Positions 1-5,681 of a DNA stretch of 20,434 bases are shown here, piece after piece (the first letter of the stretch is position 1; each line of letters opens with the position of its first letter). Source of the stretch: a virus. Position numbers and translations under genes: made by a program. The DNA lies in IMG/VR virus record IMGVR_UViG_3300030104_002552, positions 1-20,434 of that record; one strand, given 5' to 3'. The notes under the pieces are model-generated. The model made no database searches. It had not been told where the DNA came from and saw nothing but the letters and a program-made list of their open reading frames with translations.

Positions 1-1
1 G

Positions 2-23
2 TCTACAGGCATATATCTGTAGA
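2..23. repeat. Short inverted repeat at the window edge
   Basis: TCTACAG and CTGTAGA flank an 8-base AT-rich centre, a 7-bp dyad between the HNH stop and the window end. Together with the GC-rich patch at 31-43 (GCGCCCTCCC) it lies in the non-coding DNA expected between HNH and the terminase region, where packaging sites (cos/pac) lie in related phages. It may be a packaging or terminase recognition element, but the evidence is slight. Confidence 0.35.
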
Positions 24-46
24 TATTTAATGCGCCCTCCCTATGT

Positions 47-370
47 TTATTTATCTCTTGCACTCTTTTTATTATGACAGCTAGCACATAAGGCCTGTAA
101 ATTATTTATTGACCATACAGCACCGCCTTTGTTAATAGGTGTAATATGATCAATAGTATTAGCTGATGTATATATTCCTTTTCTCTCACAATGTACACAG
201 ATAGGCTGTTTATGTAGTATCATCTTTCTTAACTTGCGCCATTGTCTGCTGTTATAGATATATTTGTTTGTGTCAGTCATACCTTTAAAGGCTTCCTGTT
301 TATCTTTAACATAAGTACTCCTAGCCTTAACTGCTAATGTGCTTCTATTTCCTTTAGGTATATTAGGCAT
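47..370 (-). CDS. HNH endonuclease (107 aa)
   Basis: A single-metal nuclease of the HNH class. The zinc-binding pairs C58-C61 (ICVHC) and C95-C98 (CASCH), the active-site DH (D74, H75, in TIDHITPI), N89-N90 and H99 are all present. Stand-alone HNH proteins of this size next to terminase genes take part in DNA packaging (HK97 gp74 is the model), where they work with terminase to cut the genome. It begins with the ATGCCTAA overlap with the preceding gene. It is the last gene at this window edge; if the ends join, terS follows within about 200 bases. Confidence 0.92.
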   Translation of the reverse strand: MPNIPKGNRSTLAVKARSTYVKDKQEAFKGMTDTNKYIYNSRQWRKLRKMILHKQPICVHCERKGIYTSANTIDHITPINKGGAVWSINNLQALCASCHNKKSARDK

Positions 371-725
371 CTTCTAACTTATCTAATACCATGCTTATTA
401 AGTTCTCCATCTTTTGCTTATAGTATTCTTTAAATGATAGCATGCTATTCTCTTGCTGATGCAGTAAGTACAATGCCTCTCTTAGTCTTTGGCTGTGGCT
501 TTTGCCTCTAATATCCTTTAGCTCTTTGGTAGTCTTTTCTATTACATCTTTCTGCTCATCGCTTATATCTCCTGTAGATAGTAATAATAATACTTCCTTT
601 CTCCTAAAGCTAAACAGCTCAGCACATTTAGCTGCATCTATTTCAGGTGTGCCAAATGTAAGCTTTAAAGTACCATCAGCACGAGTAGCTATTGCTTCTA
701 ATCCAGCTGGTAAAGTAATTATCAT
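363..725 (-). CDS. Hypothetical protein (120 aa)
   Basis: The N-terminal segment MIITLPAGLEAIATRADGTLKLTFGTPEIDAAKCAELFS contains two beta strands, followed by a helix (RRKEVLLLL) and charged helices to the end (DEQKDVIEKTTKELKDIRGK; QENSMLSFKEYYKQKMENLISMVLDKLE). Proteins with this beginning are frequent in Bacteroidota phages but have no known role. It overlaps the membrane-protein stop as ATGA and the HNH start as ATGCCTAA. Its place just before HNH and terminase suggests a packaging or transition role, but that is guesswork. Confidence 0.78.
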   Translation of the reverse strand: MIITLPAGLEAIATRADGTLKLTFGTPEIDAAKCAELFSFRRKEVLLLLSTGDISDEQKDVIEKTTKELKDIRGKSHSQRLREALYLLHQQENSMLSFKEYYKQKMENLISMVLDKLEDA

Positions 726-1024
726 ATAGTGCTTATTGTGTCAATTAGTGTCATTACATCTTCATTAGTAATAACCCCTAATAGCCTACCCAATACTATG
801 AGGCCTGTGATTATATACATTATCATCTTAGGCCAATTAACTAAACCCTCAGCATTATAACCATCATCCTTAATATTATTCTTTATTTCAGTAATTACAT
901 TACCAAATGGTAAGGCTGGTATTATACCTTTACCTATTTCTTTTATAAGGCTTTTTATTTTCATCCTTTTTTTTTTAGGTGTTGTTGTTTTTTTTGTTCC
1001 TTTTTTTTTAGTGTATTTTGCCAT
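722..1024 (-). CDS. Membrane protein with lysine-rich N-terminus, second holin candidate (100 aa)
   Basis: The first 25 residues are almost all K and T (MAKYTKKKGTKKTTTPKKKR). One membrane helix (MIMYIITGLIVLGRLLGVI) covers about residues 67-85, after an amphipathic part (IGKGIIPALPFGNVITEIK). This layout is like small holin or membrane-anchored proteins of Bacteroidota phages. Its location between VRR-NUC and the terminase side is away from the DUF5675 gene. Its coding strand carries A-runs of 9, 8 and 10, a stretch prone to ribosomal or polymerase slippage and to sequencing error. Function is not established. Confidence 0.7.
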   Translation of the reverse strand: MAKYTKKKGTKKTTTPKKKRMKIKSLIKEIGKGIIPALPFGNVITEIKNNIKDDGYNAEGLVNWPKMIMYIITGLIVLGRLLGVITNEDVMTLIDTISTI

Positions 1025-1406
1025 GTGTTCTATCGTTTAAAAAATAATTTTCAAGTGTTTCAATACATTCATCATAACCCTTACAAACTACAGCTAAATA
1101 TCCACGATCTAATAAATCATCAATCCAATCTTTCTGTAATTGGCTAGGGTAGCAGTTTTTATTTAATTTTATTTCTATAAATAATCCAAAATAACCGCCT
1201 CTAGCTGAACAAATTTGTAAATCAGGAAAACCAGCAACATATCCTGTAGCTTTTGCTTTTTTTCTTTGGCTTATGTGCTTTTGGTATTGTCCTCCTAAGC
1301 TAGCACAATATCTAACATAAGGCCAACGTCTTTTAATATAATTTACAACAAATGTTTGCAGCTCTGCCTCTGTTTTATAGCTTATTGTTCCAGCCTTTAA
1401 CTTCAA
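1008..1406 (-). CDS. VRR-NUC family nuclease (132 aa)
   Basis: A PD-(D/E)xK nuclease of the virus-type replication-repair class. The catalytic set is visible: E14 in KTEAELQ, GFPDL (D62), IEIK (E78, K80), and the Q-W helix QLQKDWIDDL after it. The size (132 aa) is typical of stand-alone VRR-NUC proteins in phages, which process branched or flap DNA in replication, recombination or packaging. It overlaps the gene before by 32 bases and the gene after by 17. No missing catalytic residue is seen. Confidence 0.9.
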   Translation of the reverse strand: MKLKAGTISYKTEAELQTFVVNYIKRRWPYVRYCASLGGQYQKHISQRKKAKATGYVAGFPDLQICSARGGYFGLFIEIKLNKNCYPSQLQKDWIDDLLDRGYLAVVCKGYDECIETLENYFLNDRTHGKIH

Positions 1407-2151
1407 TTTTTATATGTTTTAAAATATCATCTATTTTATGATATAAAGCCACGCATGAAGCATACATTTTAGTAGTACGATGGCTCATTACCTCCTCTAT
1501 ATTTACCCTCTCGCCCTCAGATCGCCTTTTTTTAAGCCCTTTAACCCAATATTTCTCAGCTTCTTTTTTGTATTTTTTTATTTCAGCTTTTGAGAGCTTA
1601 ATATATTTCAAATTCCAAAAATGATTAAATATAGCATAAGTAGCCCAATCAATTTTAGGCTCTGTCATTGTCTTTCTCTCCTCTACATAGGGATTAATAC
1701 AATTTTCAATAAATTGTTGCTCTATTTCGCTAATTTCTGCCTCTGTTGGCTTTTTTTCCTGTTTACTCATATTACTGCTTTTAAAGTTTTTTATTTTTTT
1801 TGCTTTATATGTTTTATAGGCTGTTAATACTTTGCCCATAGTAATAGCATCTAATTTCTGAAACATCTCTAAACCTAAATCACCAGCTACTGCTAATCTA
1901 AAAGCATGTTTTATTTCATTTGTGCTAAAATTACTAAAATTTTTTAATATCACTCCATTTAGTACACTCTCCTCTAATTCATTAAGCTGATTATCCTTTT
2001 TAACATTAAGCAATACATACAGGTAATTTACCAGCTCTATTATCTTCTCAGGACTATCTAAATGCTTAATTCTTTGCTCTCTATAATCCCTACTATAAAC
2101 TAACTCCAAAGGTGCGCTTTGTGTCGAAATCGCTAGCTCGTTTTTTTTCAT
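1375..2151 (-). CDS. Hypothetical protein of the replication module (258 aa)
   Basis: A helical, lysine-rich protein. Notable segments are [20 protein letters not shown], the region [28 protein letters not shown] and the charged middle [22 protein letters not shown]. No catalytic motif is recognised. ORFs of this kind commonly follow the replisome organizer in Bacteroidota phages, so a role as helicase loader or replication accessory is possible. The ATG at 2151 creates a 59-base overlap with the upstream gene; no other Met lies near the start, and the N-terminal residues look coding, so I keep it. It overlaps the next gene by 32 bases. Confidence 0.75.
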   Translation of the reverse strand: MKKNELAISTQSAPLELVYSRDYREQRIKHLDSPEKIIELVNYLYVLLNVKKDNQLNELEESVLNGVILKNFSNFSTNEIKHAFRLAVAGDLGLEMFQKLDAITMGKVLTAYKTYKAKKIKNFKSSNMSKQEKKPTEAEISEIEQQFIENCINPYVEERKTMTEPKIDWATYAIFNHFWNLKYIKLSKAEIKKYKKEAEKYWVKGLKKRRSEGERVNIEEVMSHRTTKMYASCVALYHKIDDILKHIKIEVKGWNNKL

Positions 2152-2671
2152 TTTTCTGTGTGGTTAAGTTATCTCTCTTTAGCCAATTTTTAGCTGTTAA
2201 ATACAAGTTTTTATATTTAGTATTTCCTTTATAATTTTCAATTTGATCTAAAATATCATTAACCTGTTGTTTATCATACTCACTAATTAACTTATTATAA
2301 TCATCTAAATTAATTTGTAAGTGTGCAAACTTCCTATATATATTTTCATTAACATTAACATTATCATTTACATTAACATTATCATTTACATTAGGTTTTG
2401 GTTTGGTTAGCTTTTGGTTTCGTTTTGGTTTTGGTTTGGTTTTAGTTTGGTTTGGCCTACCTCCTTTTTTACTATTTTCCCAGCGTTTGTGGTTAGCATC
2501 TAACTGAGGCTTTATAAGGCTAAATAAAGCTTTTTGTACAGGCTCAAGTTCTAGCTCTTTACGATCTAGCGCATAACTGCAAATAGCATAATATAAATCT
2601 GCGGCCTGTTCAGTTGTTAAACTTTTTGTGGCCTCAAAAAATGACCTGTAAAATATAAAACTATCCCTCAT
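2093..2671 (-). CDS. Phage replisome organizer / DnaD-like protein (DUF6291-like, 192 aa)
   Basis: Predicted to open the origin and load the host helicase. The N-terminus [36 protein letters not shown] and [28 protein letters not shown] match DUF6291. The linker is low complexity: a K/P/T/Q-rich part, then [17 protein letters not shown]. The C-terminal part ([32 protein letters not shown]) resembles the helical end of replisome organizers. It overlaps the methyltransferase by 11 bases and the next gene by 59 bases in another frame. The repeat-rich DNA of its linker is a candidate replication origin. Confidence 0.78.
   Translation of the reverse strand: MRDSFIFYRSFFEATKSLTTEQAADLYYAICSYALDRKELELEPVQKALFSLIKPQLDANHKRWENSKKGGRPNQTKTKPKPKRNQKLTKPKPNVNDNVNVNDNVNVNENIYRKFAHLQINLDDYNKLISEYDKQQVNDILDQIENYKGNTKYKNLYLTAKNWLKRDNLTTQKNEKKRASDFDTKRTFGVSL
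2347..2394. repeat. Tandem 18-bp repeats in the replication gene
   Basis: The plus-strand unit CATTAACATTATCATTTA occurs twice in perfect tandem (2353-2370 and 2371-2388), with partial copies on both sides. It encodes the repeated NVNDNV segment. The repeat is AT-rich, as expected of a melting region next to iterons, but can also be explained as coding low complexity. Confidence 0.85.
2394..2455. repeat. TTTGG/TTTTGG cluster, candidate origin element
   Basis: About eight copies of TTTGG or TTTTGG occur within 62 bases on the plus strand, encoding the KPK/TKP-rich linker of the replication protein. They could act as binding sites (iterons) for the protein encoded around them, as the lambda origin lies within gene O. 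The paired G residues could also form a weak two-layer quadruplex. This is inferred from pattern only. Confidence 0.5.
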
Positions 2672-3314
2672 ATTTAAGTTTTTTTTCAGTTGCTGTTATT
2701 ATTTCCAAACATAATTTATAAGGTATTTTAGACCTTTCATAATTACCTTTTTTGCCCTGTGTACCTAAACCATTATTTGTTCCTCTAGGACACTTATCAT
2801 GATGACAATTTTTATTACCATTAAAGCATTCTGCTTTTGGCTGCCAGCCATAAAGATTAAATATGTTTCTTATGTTATTGCTCCATATATCAGTAGGCTT
2901 TGCAGCATTATCTCCATATTTACAATACCAAATTGTAATTTTTGGTAAACCTAACATAAATGGCTGTTTTCTAAGTAAGCCTCTAGGATTCTCAATGTAA
3001 TACATACATTTATAATAAGATATTAAATTCAATACATTTTTAACTAACTTATCAGACTTATAAGCAAAATGTGAAATAGGTTTATCTGTAGGCCTATGAA
3101 ATCTTATACCAGCTATTGAGTAAGTAGTACATGGAGGAGATGCCCATATCATATCAGGGCTAAAAGGTATTAAATCAGGTGTGAGCTGTTCAATATCTAT
3201 AGCTAAATTAATACCCTCAAATTTTTGTATATCAACGCTAAAAACCTCATGCCCTCGCTCCTCTGCTACTTTGCCTATGCTTCTAGATCCTGCAAACAAT
3301 TCAAGAATTTTCAT
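2661..3314 (-). CDS. Cytosine-C5 DNA methyltransferase, short phage form (217 aa)
   Basis: Transfers a methyl group from AdoMet to cytosine C5 in DNA. Motif I is [20 protein letters not shown] (the FAGxG loop has S in place of G: FAGSRS); motif IV with the catalytic cysteine is ASPPCTTYS (C62); a motif VI-like ENPRG stands at 108-112 in place of the usual ENV. A Cys/His-rich segment (C163, C170, H171-H172, C175) near the C-terminus could bind metal. At 217 aa it is shorter than stand-alone Dcm enzymes (about 320 or more), so the target-recognition region is reduced. It is probably a protective modification enzyme; no partner nuclease lies beside it. Confidence 0.85.
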   Translation of the reverse strand: MKILELFAGSRSIGKVAEERGHEVFSVDIQKFEGINLAIDIEQLTPDLIPFSPDMIWASPPCTTYSIAGIRFHRPTDKPISHFAYKSDKLVKNVLNLISYYKCMYYIENPRGLLRKQPFMLGLPKITIWYCKYGDNAAKPTDIWSNNIRNIFNLYGWQPKAECFNGNKNCHHDKCPRGTNNGLGTQGKKGNYERSKIPYKLCLEIITATEKKLKYEG

Positions 3315-3609
3315 AATTTCCTTTTTTTATTACATCCTCTTTTAGCATATAAATCATATCTGTAATAGCATCATAAAGCTGATTTATAAAAACTTTATTC
3401 TGTTTCAGGTAGTCCTCATCAATTACATTTTCATACATTTTAAATGTATTTAAGACTAAATTAAATCTCTTTTTTACTATTCCTGAATGAGTACCTTTTA
3501 AATTATATAGCTGCTCGTTTAAGCTCTTAAATGTGGCCAAAATAATTAATGTATTAATAGTTTCATCTATATTATTTTTCTTATCTTTGGCTTCTAGTAT
3601 TTTTTTCAT
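3301..3609 (-). CDS. Hypothetical protein (102 aa)
   Basis: A helical protein with basic N-terminus (MKKILEAKDKKNNIDETINTL), a hydrophobic helix (LIILATFKSLNEQLYNL) and two further helices (VLNTFKMYENVIDEDYL, FINQLYDAITDMIYMLKEDV). No motif is recognised. It follows the hairpin after the HTH gene and overlaps the methyltransferase by 14 bases, so it belongs to the same transcript. The gap upstream (about 33 bases) is the only one in this part of the module. Confidence 0.75.
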   Translation of the reverse strand: MKKILEAKDKKNNIDETINTLIILATFKSLNEQLYNLKGTHSGIVKKRFNLVLNTFKMYENVIDEDYLKQNKVFINQLYDAITDMIYMLKEDVIKKGNYENS

Positions 3610-3638
3610 AATCTAAATATTAGTATTTCTATTCAATT

Positions 3639-3664
3639 AACCCTAGTCTTTACTAGGGTTTTTT
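3639..3664 (+). terminator. Intrinsic terminator facing the plus strand (perfect 9-bp hairpin)
   Basis: AACCCTAGT and ACTAGGGTT form a perfect 9-bp stem with a 4-nt loop. On the plus strand it runs straight into T6; on the minus strand it is followed by AATTGAATAG, with no U-tract. It therefore reads as a terminator for plus-strand transcription, although every gene in the window is on the minus strand. It may alternatively stabilise or process the minus-strand mRNA. Confidence 0.65.
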
Positions 3665-3804
3665 GTTATTATAAACTTTACGCCATCAATCTCAATAGCC
3701 TTAACTACATTGTTCTTTATCCAATTATAGACAGCTGTAGTGCTAACTCTTTGCTCATGTGCGTAAGTTTGCACCGATATTAAATTATCTGTATCTACTT
3801 TCAT
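3643..3804 (-). CDS. Small helix-turn-helix DNA-binding protein (53 aa)
   Basis: ATG at 3804 lies two bases after the SSB-like stop and gives 53 codons to a TAG at 3643. The core LISVQTYAHEQRVSTTAVYNWIKNN is a winged-helix/MerR-excisionase type HTH: a helix, a turn with S/T, and a recognition helix TAVYNWIKNN, then a two-strand wing (VVKAIEIDGVKFIIT). Such proteins act as small regulators or excisionases in phages; without an integrase here, a regulator is more likely. The stop codon is inside the hairpin at 3639-3660. The candidate operator at 4763-4780 could be its site, but this is only proximity. Confidence 0.75.
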   Translation of the reverse strand: MKVDTDNLISVQTYAHEQRVSTTAVYNWIKNNVVKAIEIDGVKFIITKNPSKD

Positions 3805-3806
3805 AA

Positions 3807-4265
3807 TTAAAATGGTAAATCTGCTGTTTCTTTTTTGTTTTTCTTAACTTGCTTGTAATCTGTATTCATAACCCAGCTCACAAACACATCAGCTAGCTTT
3901 AATATAGCCTCTGCATCATCTCGCTGCACACATTCAACAGCTGCCTTTAAACAGCTTTGTTTTACAATCATTTTCTGTACATCATCGCCACGCTGAGCTT
4001 TTTGTATGTTATTAAAATTGCCATCTCTACTAGGCGAAGCTTTAAAATTATATACAGGTTTTATTTTAGGGAATTTAGGCTTAGATATATCATAAATATA
4101 ATCTACCTGAGCGCCCTCAACAAAATGTGATTGATTTGCGCTAACACTATTATACTCGCCTACATCGCCATTCTCCATTTCTACCTCATACTTATAGAAA
4201 GTTTTACCTTGAAATTCAAATGTGCCATTAGCCTGAACAGACTTTACTATACTATTTTTTTCCAT
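3807..4265 (-). CDS. SSB-like single-stranded DNA-binding protein (152 aa)
   Basis: Residues 1 to about 72 look like a compact OB-type barrel (SIVKSVQANGTFEFQGKTFY, YEVEMENGDVGEYNSV, VEGAQVDYIYDISKPKFPKIKP). A helical middle follows (DVQKMIVKQSCLKAAVECV, AEAILKLADVFVSWVM). The last residues, KKETADLPF, match the acidic-then-DLPF/DIPF tip of bacterial SSBs that recruits partner proteins, though the tip is less acidic than in host SSB. Its place first among the recognisable replication genes fits. I am confident in the general class but less so in the exact family. Confidence 0.65.
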   Translation of the reverse strand: MEKNSIVKSVQANGTFEFQGKTFYKYEVEMENGDVGEYNSVSANQSHFVEGAQVDYIYDISKPKFPKIKPVYNFKASPSRDGNFNNIQKAQRGDDVQKMIVKQSCLKAAVECVQRDDAEAILKLADVFVSWVMNTDYKQVKKNKKETADLPF

Positions 4266-4383
4266 CTTTATTTAATTTTAGAGTATTTAATTGTTTAATT
4301 GTTAAATGATAAGGCGCATAAGTAATATGATTCCAATTACCTAATTTTTGCAGCCTTTTAATGTTTTCTAATACTTTATTCAT
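4252..4383 (-). CDS. Very small protein of unknown function (43 aa)
   Basis: ATG at 4383 opens a frame of 43 codons, beginning MNKVLENIKRLQKLGNWNH and ending NKDGKK. It overlaps the preceding ORF by eight bases (ATGAATAA) and the SSB-like gene by fourteen. The overlaps on both sides and the otherwise gene-free DNA support it; nothing in the sequence suggests a function. Confidence 0.5.
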   Translation of the reverse strand: MNKVLENIKRLQKLGNWNHITYAPYHLTIKQLNTLKLNKDGKK

Positions 4384-4546
4384 CTTCTACTAATTTAATT
4401 AGATCCTGATTAAGTTTTAACGCTCTCTGTAAGTTGTTGAGCTGTCCGTTATCTCTACCACCTATACTAGAAATACAGGCAACATTAATAAGGCTGATTA
4501 ATTCGAGCTGTTGGCTCTTTAGTTGTTTTAGCATTTTCTTTTTCAT
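4376..4546 (-). CDS. Small protein of unknown function (56 aa)
   Basis: ATG at 4546 opens a frame of 56 codons ending TAA. The product is largely helical: a basic start (MKKKMLKQLKSQQLE), a short hydrophobic segment (LISLINVACISSIGG) and a C-terminal helix (LNNLQRALKLNQDLIKLVEDE). It begins 4 bases after the terminator T-run. The stop overlaps the next ATG in the 8-nt form ATGAATAA. No family is recognised. Confidence 0.6.
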   Translation of the reverse strand: MKKKMLKQLKSQQLELISLINVACISSIGGRDNGQLNNLQRALKLNQDLIKLVEDE

Positions 4547-4549
4547 AAT

Positions 4550-4577
4550 CAAAAAAATTAAGGAGGCCTAAGCCTCC
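4550..4577 (-). terminator. Intrinsic terminator after the first early ORF
   Basis: GGAGGC and GCCTCC form a 6-bp GC-rich stem with a TTAG loop (4562-4577), followed on the minus strand by TTAATTTTTTT. The stop codon of the 56-aa ORF lies in the loop, so ribosomes finishing that ORF would cover the hairpin and could lower termination. This gives a natural partial terminator coupling translation of the first ORF to expression of the downstream genes. Confidence 0.82.
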
Positions 4578-4738
4578 ATGTTAAATGCTTCCATTTTAAT
4601 ATCGTGAATAATTAAAATCATTTTTTCATTTCCTAATTTAAATGCTGAAGATTGCATTGCTTTGCAAGCATCAATAAAAGATAAATTTAATTCTTTTGCT
4701 AATTTTTTAATTTCTAGTTTTAGTTGTGCCTTGTTCAT
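4568..4738 (-). CDS. Small protein, first gene after the early promoter (56 aa)
   Basis: ATG at 4738 opens a frame of 56 codons ending TAG within the terminator hairpin. The N-terminal half is basic and helical (MNKAQLKLEIKKLAKELN) and is followed by a second helix (SFIDACKAMQSSAFKLGNEKM) and a hydrophobic end (ILIIHDIKMEAFNMEA). I do not recognise a family. Being the first gene of the module, with its own terminator directly after it, it would be made early and at a higher level than the genes behind. Many early phage proteins of this size act on host processes, but no function can be assigned from sequence. Confidence 0.6.
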   Translation of the reverse strand: MNKAQLKLEIKKLAKELNLSFIDACKAMQSSAFKLGNEKMILIIHDIKMEAFNMEA

Positions 4739-4762
4739 AATCTGTTGTTTTTATTAGTTTGA

Positions 4763-4780
4763 TGTTGTAAATGTACAACA
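4763..4780. promoter_or_regulatory. Perfect inverted repeat over the -7 box (candidate operator)
   Basis: TGTTGTA and TACAACA flank a 4-bp centre, an 18-bp perfect dyad that covers the entire -7 box. A protein dimer bound here would block RNA polymerase. The only small HTH protein in the window is encoded at 3643-3804 downstream, so autoregulation is possible but not shown; a host regulator is equally possible. Confidence 0.55.
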
Positions 4781-4798
4781 ATAAACTTAACTACCAAA
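4768..4798 (-). promoter_or_regulatory. Bacteroidota-type promoter for the early/replication module
   Basis: The minus strand has TTTG (4798-4795), a 19-bp spacer, then TACATTTA (4775-4768), one mismatch from the consensus -7 box TAnnTTTG. The known spacer range is about 17-23 bp. Transcription would start about 4760 and run into the 56-aa ORF at 4738. It is the largest non-coding gap in the minus-strand gene array between the late and early modules. Confidence 0.6.
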
Positions 4799-4828
4799 CT
4801 TTTTTTAATTTTTTTTTAATTTTTTTTT
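4799..4828 (-). promoter_or_regulatory. Phased A-tracts (intrinsic curvature / UP-like element)
   Basis: On the minus strand three A-tracts of 9, 9 and 7 residues, separated by TT, are centred near 4824, 4813 and 4803, about one helical turn apart. Phased A-tracts bend DNA. They abut the -33 element of the promoter below, where an alpha-subunit-binding UP element or bent DNA would raise promoter strength. They also overlap the last codon region of the metallophosphoesterase gene. Confidence 0.65.
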
Positions 4829-5681
4829 ATTTAGCTCTTGTAAACTCGTGTTTGATTTTCATGTTTTCATAGTAGAATCTGAGCCACCATGCGCCTAATG
4901 GCTTGGGACTTCTTCCCCTTTCTCTATGGAAATTTTCCCCTTGTAAATACTCCTCTTTGTATGTAGGTAGACAAACATGAGTTTGTTCATCTAAATATAA
5001 ACTTCCTTGCTGATTAATTCGCTCTCTGCTTATTGTCATTAGCCAGCTCTGATGTATGTGGCCACTAACACATATATTAGCATCAGGTAAATAAACTGCC
5101 TTTCTGTTTGTTTGAATTACGCCTTTAGTAACAGGAGAAGATCCTCCATAGCCATGAGTAAAATTAAGAATAACAGGCGTAAGCCTAGAGCTTCCTGATG
5201 CTTTTTTAAAGCTAAATTTTACATAGCCTGTATAAAGCCCTTTTGTAAGCTTTGTGCCATTCTTATAATTTAATGTAGTAACAAAGCGCTCTATTAAATC
5301 TGTTTCATGATTTCTCCTTATAGCGCTCTCATGGTTTCCCTCAGCTACAAGTGCAAACATATCAGCATAAGGGCTAAACCAATCTACAGCTGTATTAACT
5401 ACAGCATCCAAATAATTATCAACCTGATGAATAGCTCTAAGGTCTGTCTTTGAGGCTCGCCTATCATATTTGCCTTGCATAACACAAAATAAATCTCCAA
5501 AATCAAGTATTTTAGCATTTCGCTCTCTTGCCTTGTCTAAATGTGTTTTTTGCAATTTCCAATCTGAATGTGGATTGTCCCAATGCCTATCAGATGAAAG
5601 TAGATACCACTGCTCCCAGCCAGCTTTATATTCATGGTCAATAACTAATACTTGTGGACTTATTCTTTTTATTTTAGGCAT
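4827..5681 (-). CDS. Calcineurin-like metallophosphoesterase (284 aa)
   Basis: All five metal-binding blocks of the superfamily are present in order: SSDRHWDN (D31, H33), DFGDLF (D63), AEGNHES (N116, H117), FTHGYGG (H176) and SGHIHQS (H208, H210). It is thus predicted to be an active two-metal phosphoesterase. The substrate is unknown: nuclease (SbcD/Mre11-like), nucleotide or cyclic-nucleotide phosphodiesterase and protein phosphatase are all possible. The first block, D-R-H-W-D-N, differs from the usual D-x-H by its tryptophan and asparagine, a variant I associate with phage copies. It sits at the end of the late operon rather than with replication genes, and its stop lies against the regulatory node before the early module. 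Confidence 0.88.
   Translation of the reverse strand: MPKIKRISPQVLVIDHEYKAGWEQWYLLSSDRHWDNPHSDWKLQKTHLDKARERNAKILDFGDLFCVMQGKYDRRASKTDLRAIHQVDNYLDAVVNTAVDWFSPYADMFALVAEGNHESAIRRNHETDLIERFVTTLNYKNGTKLTKGLYTGYVKFSFKKASGSSRLTPVILNFTHGYGGSSPVTKGVIQTNRKAVYLPDANICVSGHIHQSWLMTISRERINQQGSLYLDEQTHVCLPTYKEEYLQGENFHRERGRSPKPLGAWWLRFYYENMKIKHEFTRAK

Noticed and set aside
502-729. Plus-strand ORF of 75 codons opposite the 120-aa gene
   Set aside because: Serine- and alanine-rich composition typical of the complement of a real coding frame; no supporting signal.
2093-2151. A8 run in the overlap of the replication gene and the 258-aa gene as a -1 frameshift fusing the two
   Set aside because: The 258-aa frame is +1 relative to the upstream frame at this run, not -1, and the downstream gene has its own ATG just before the run.
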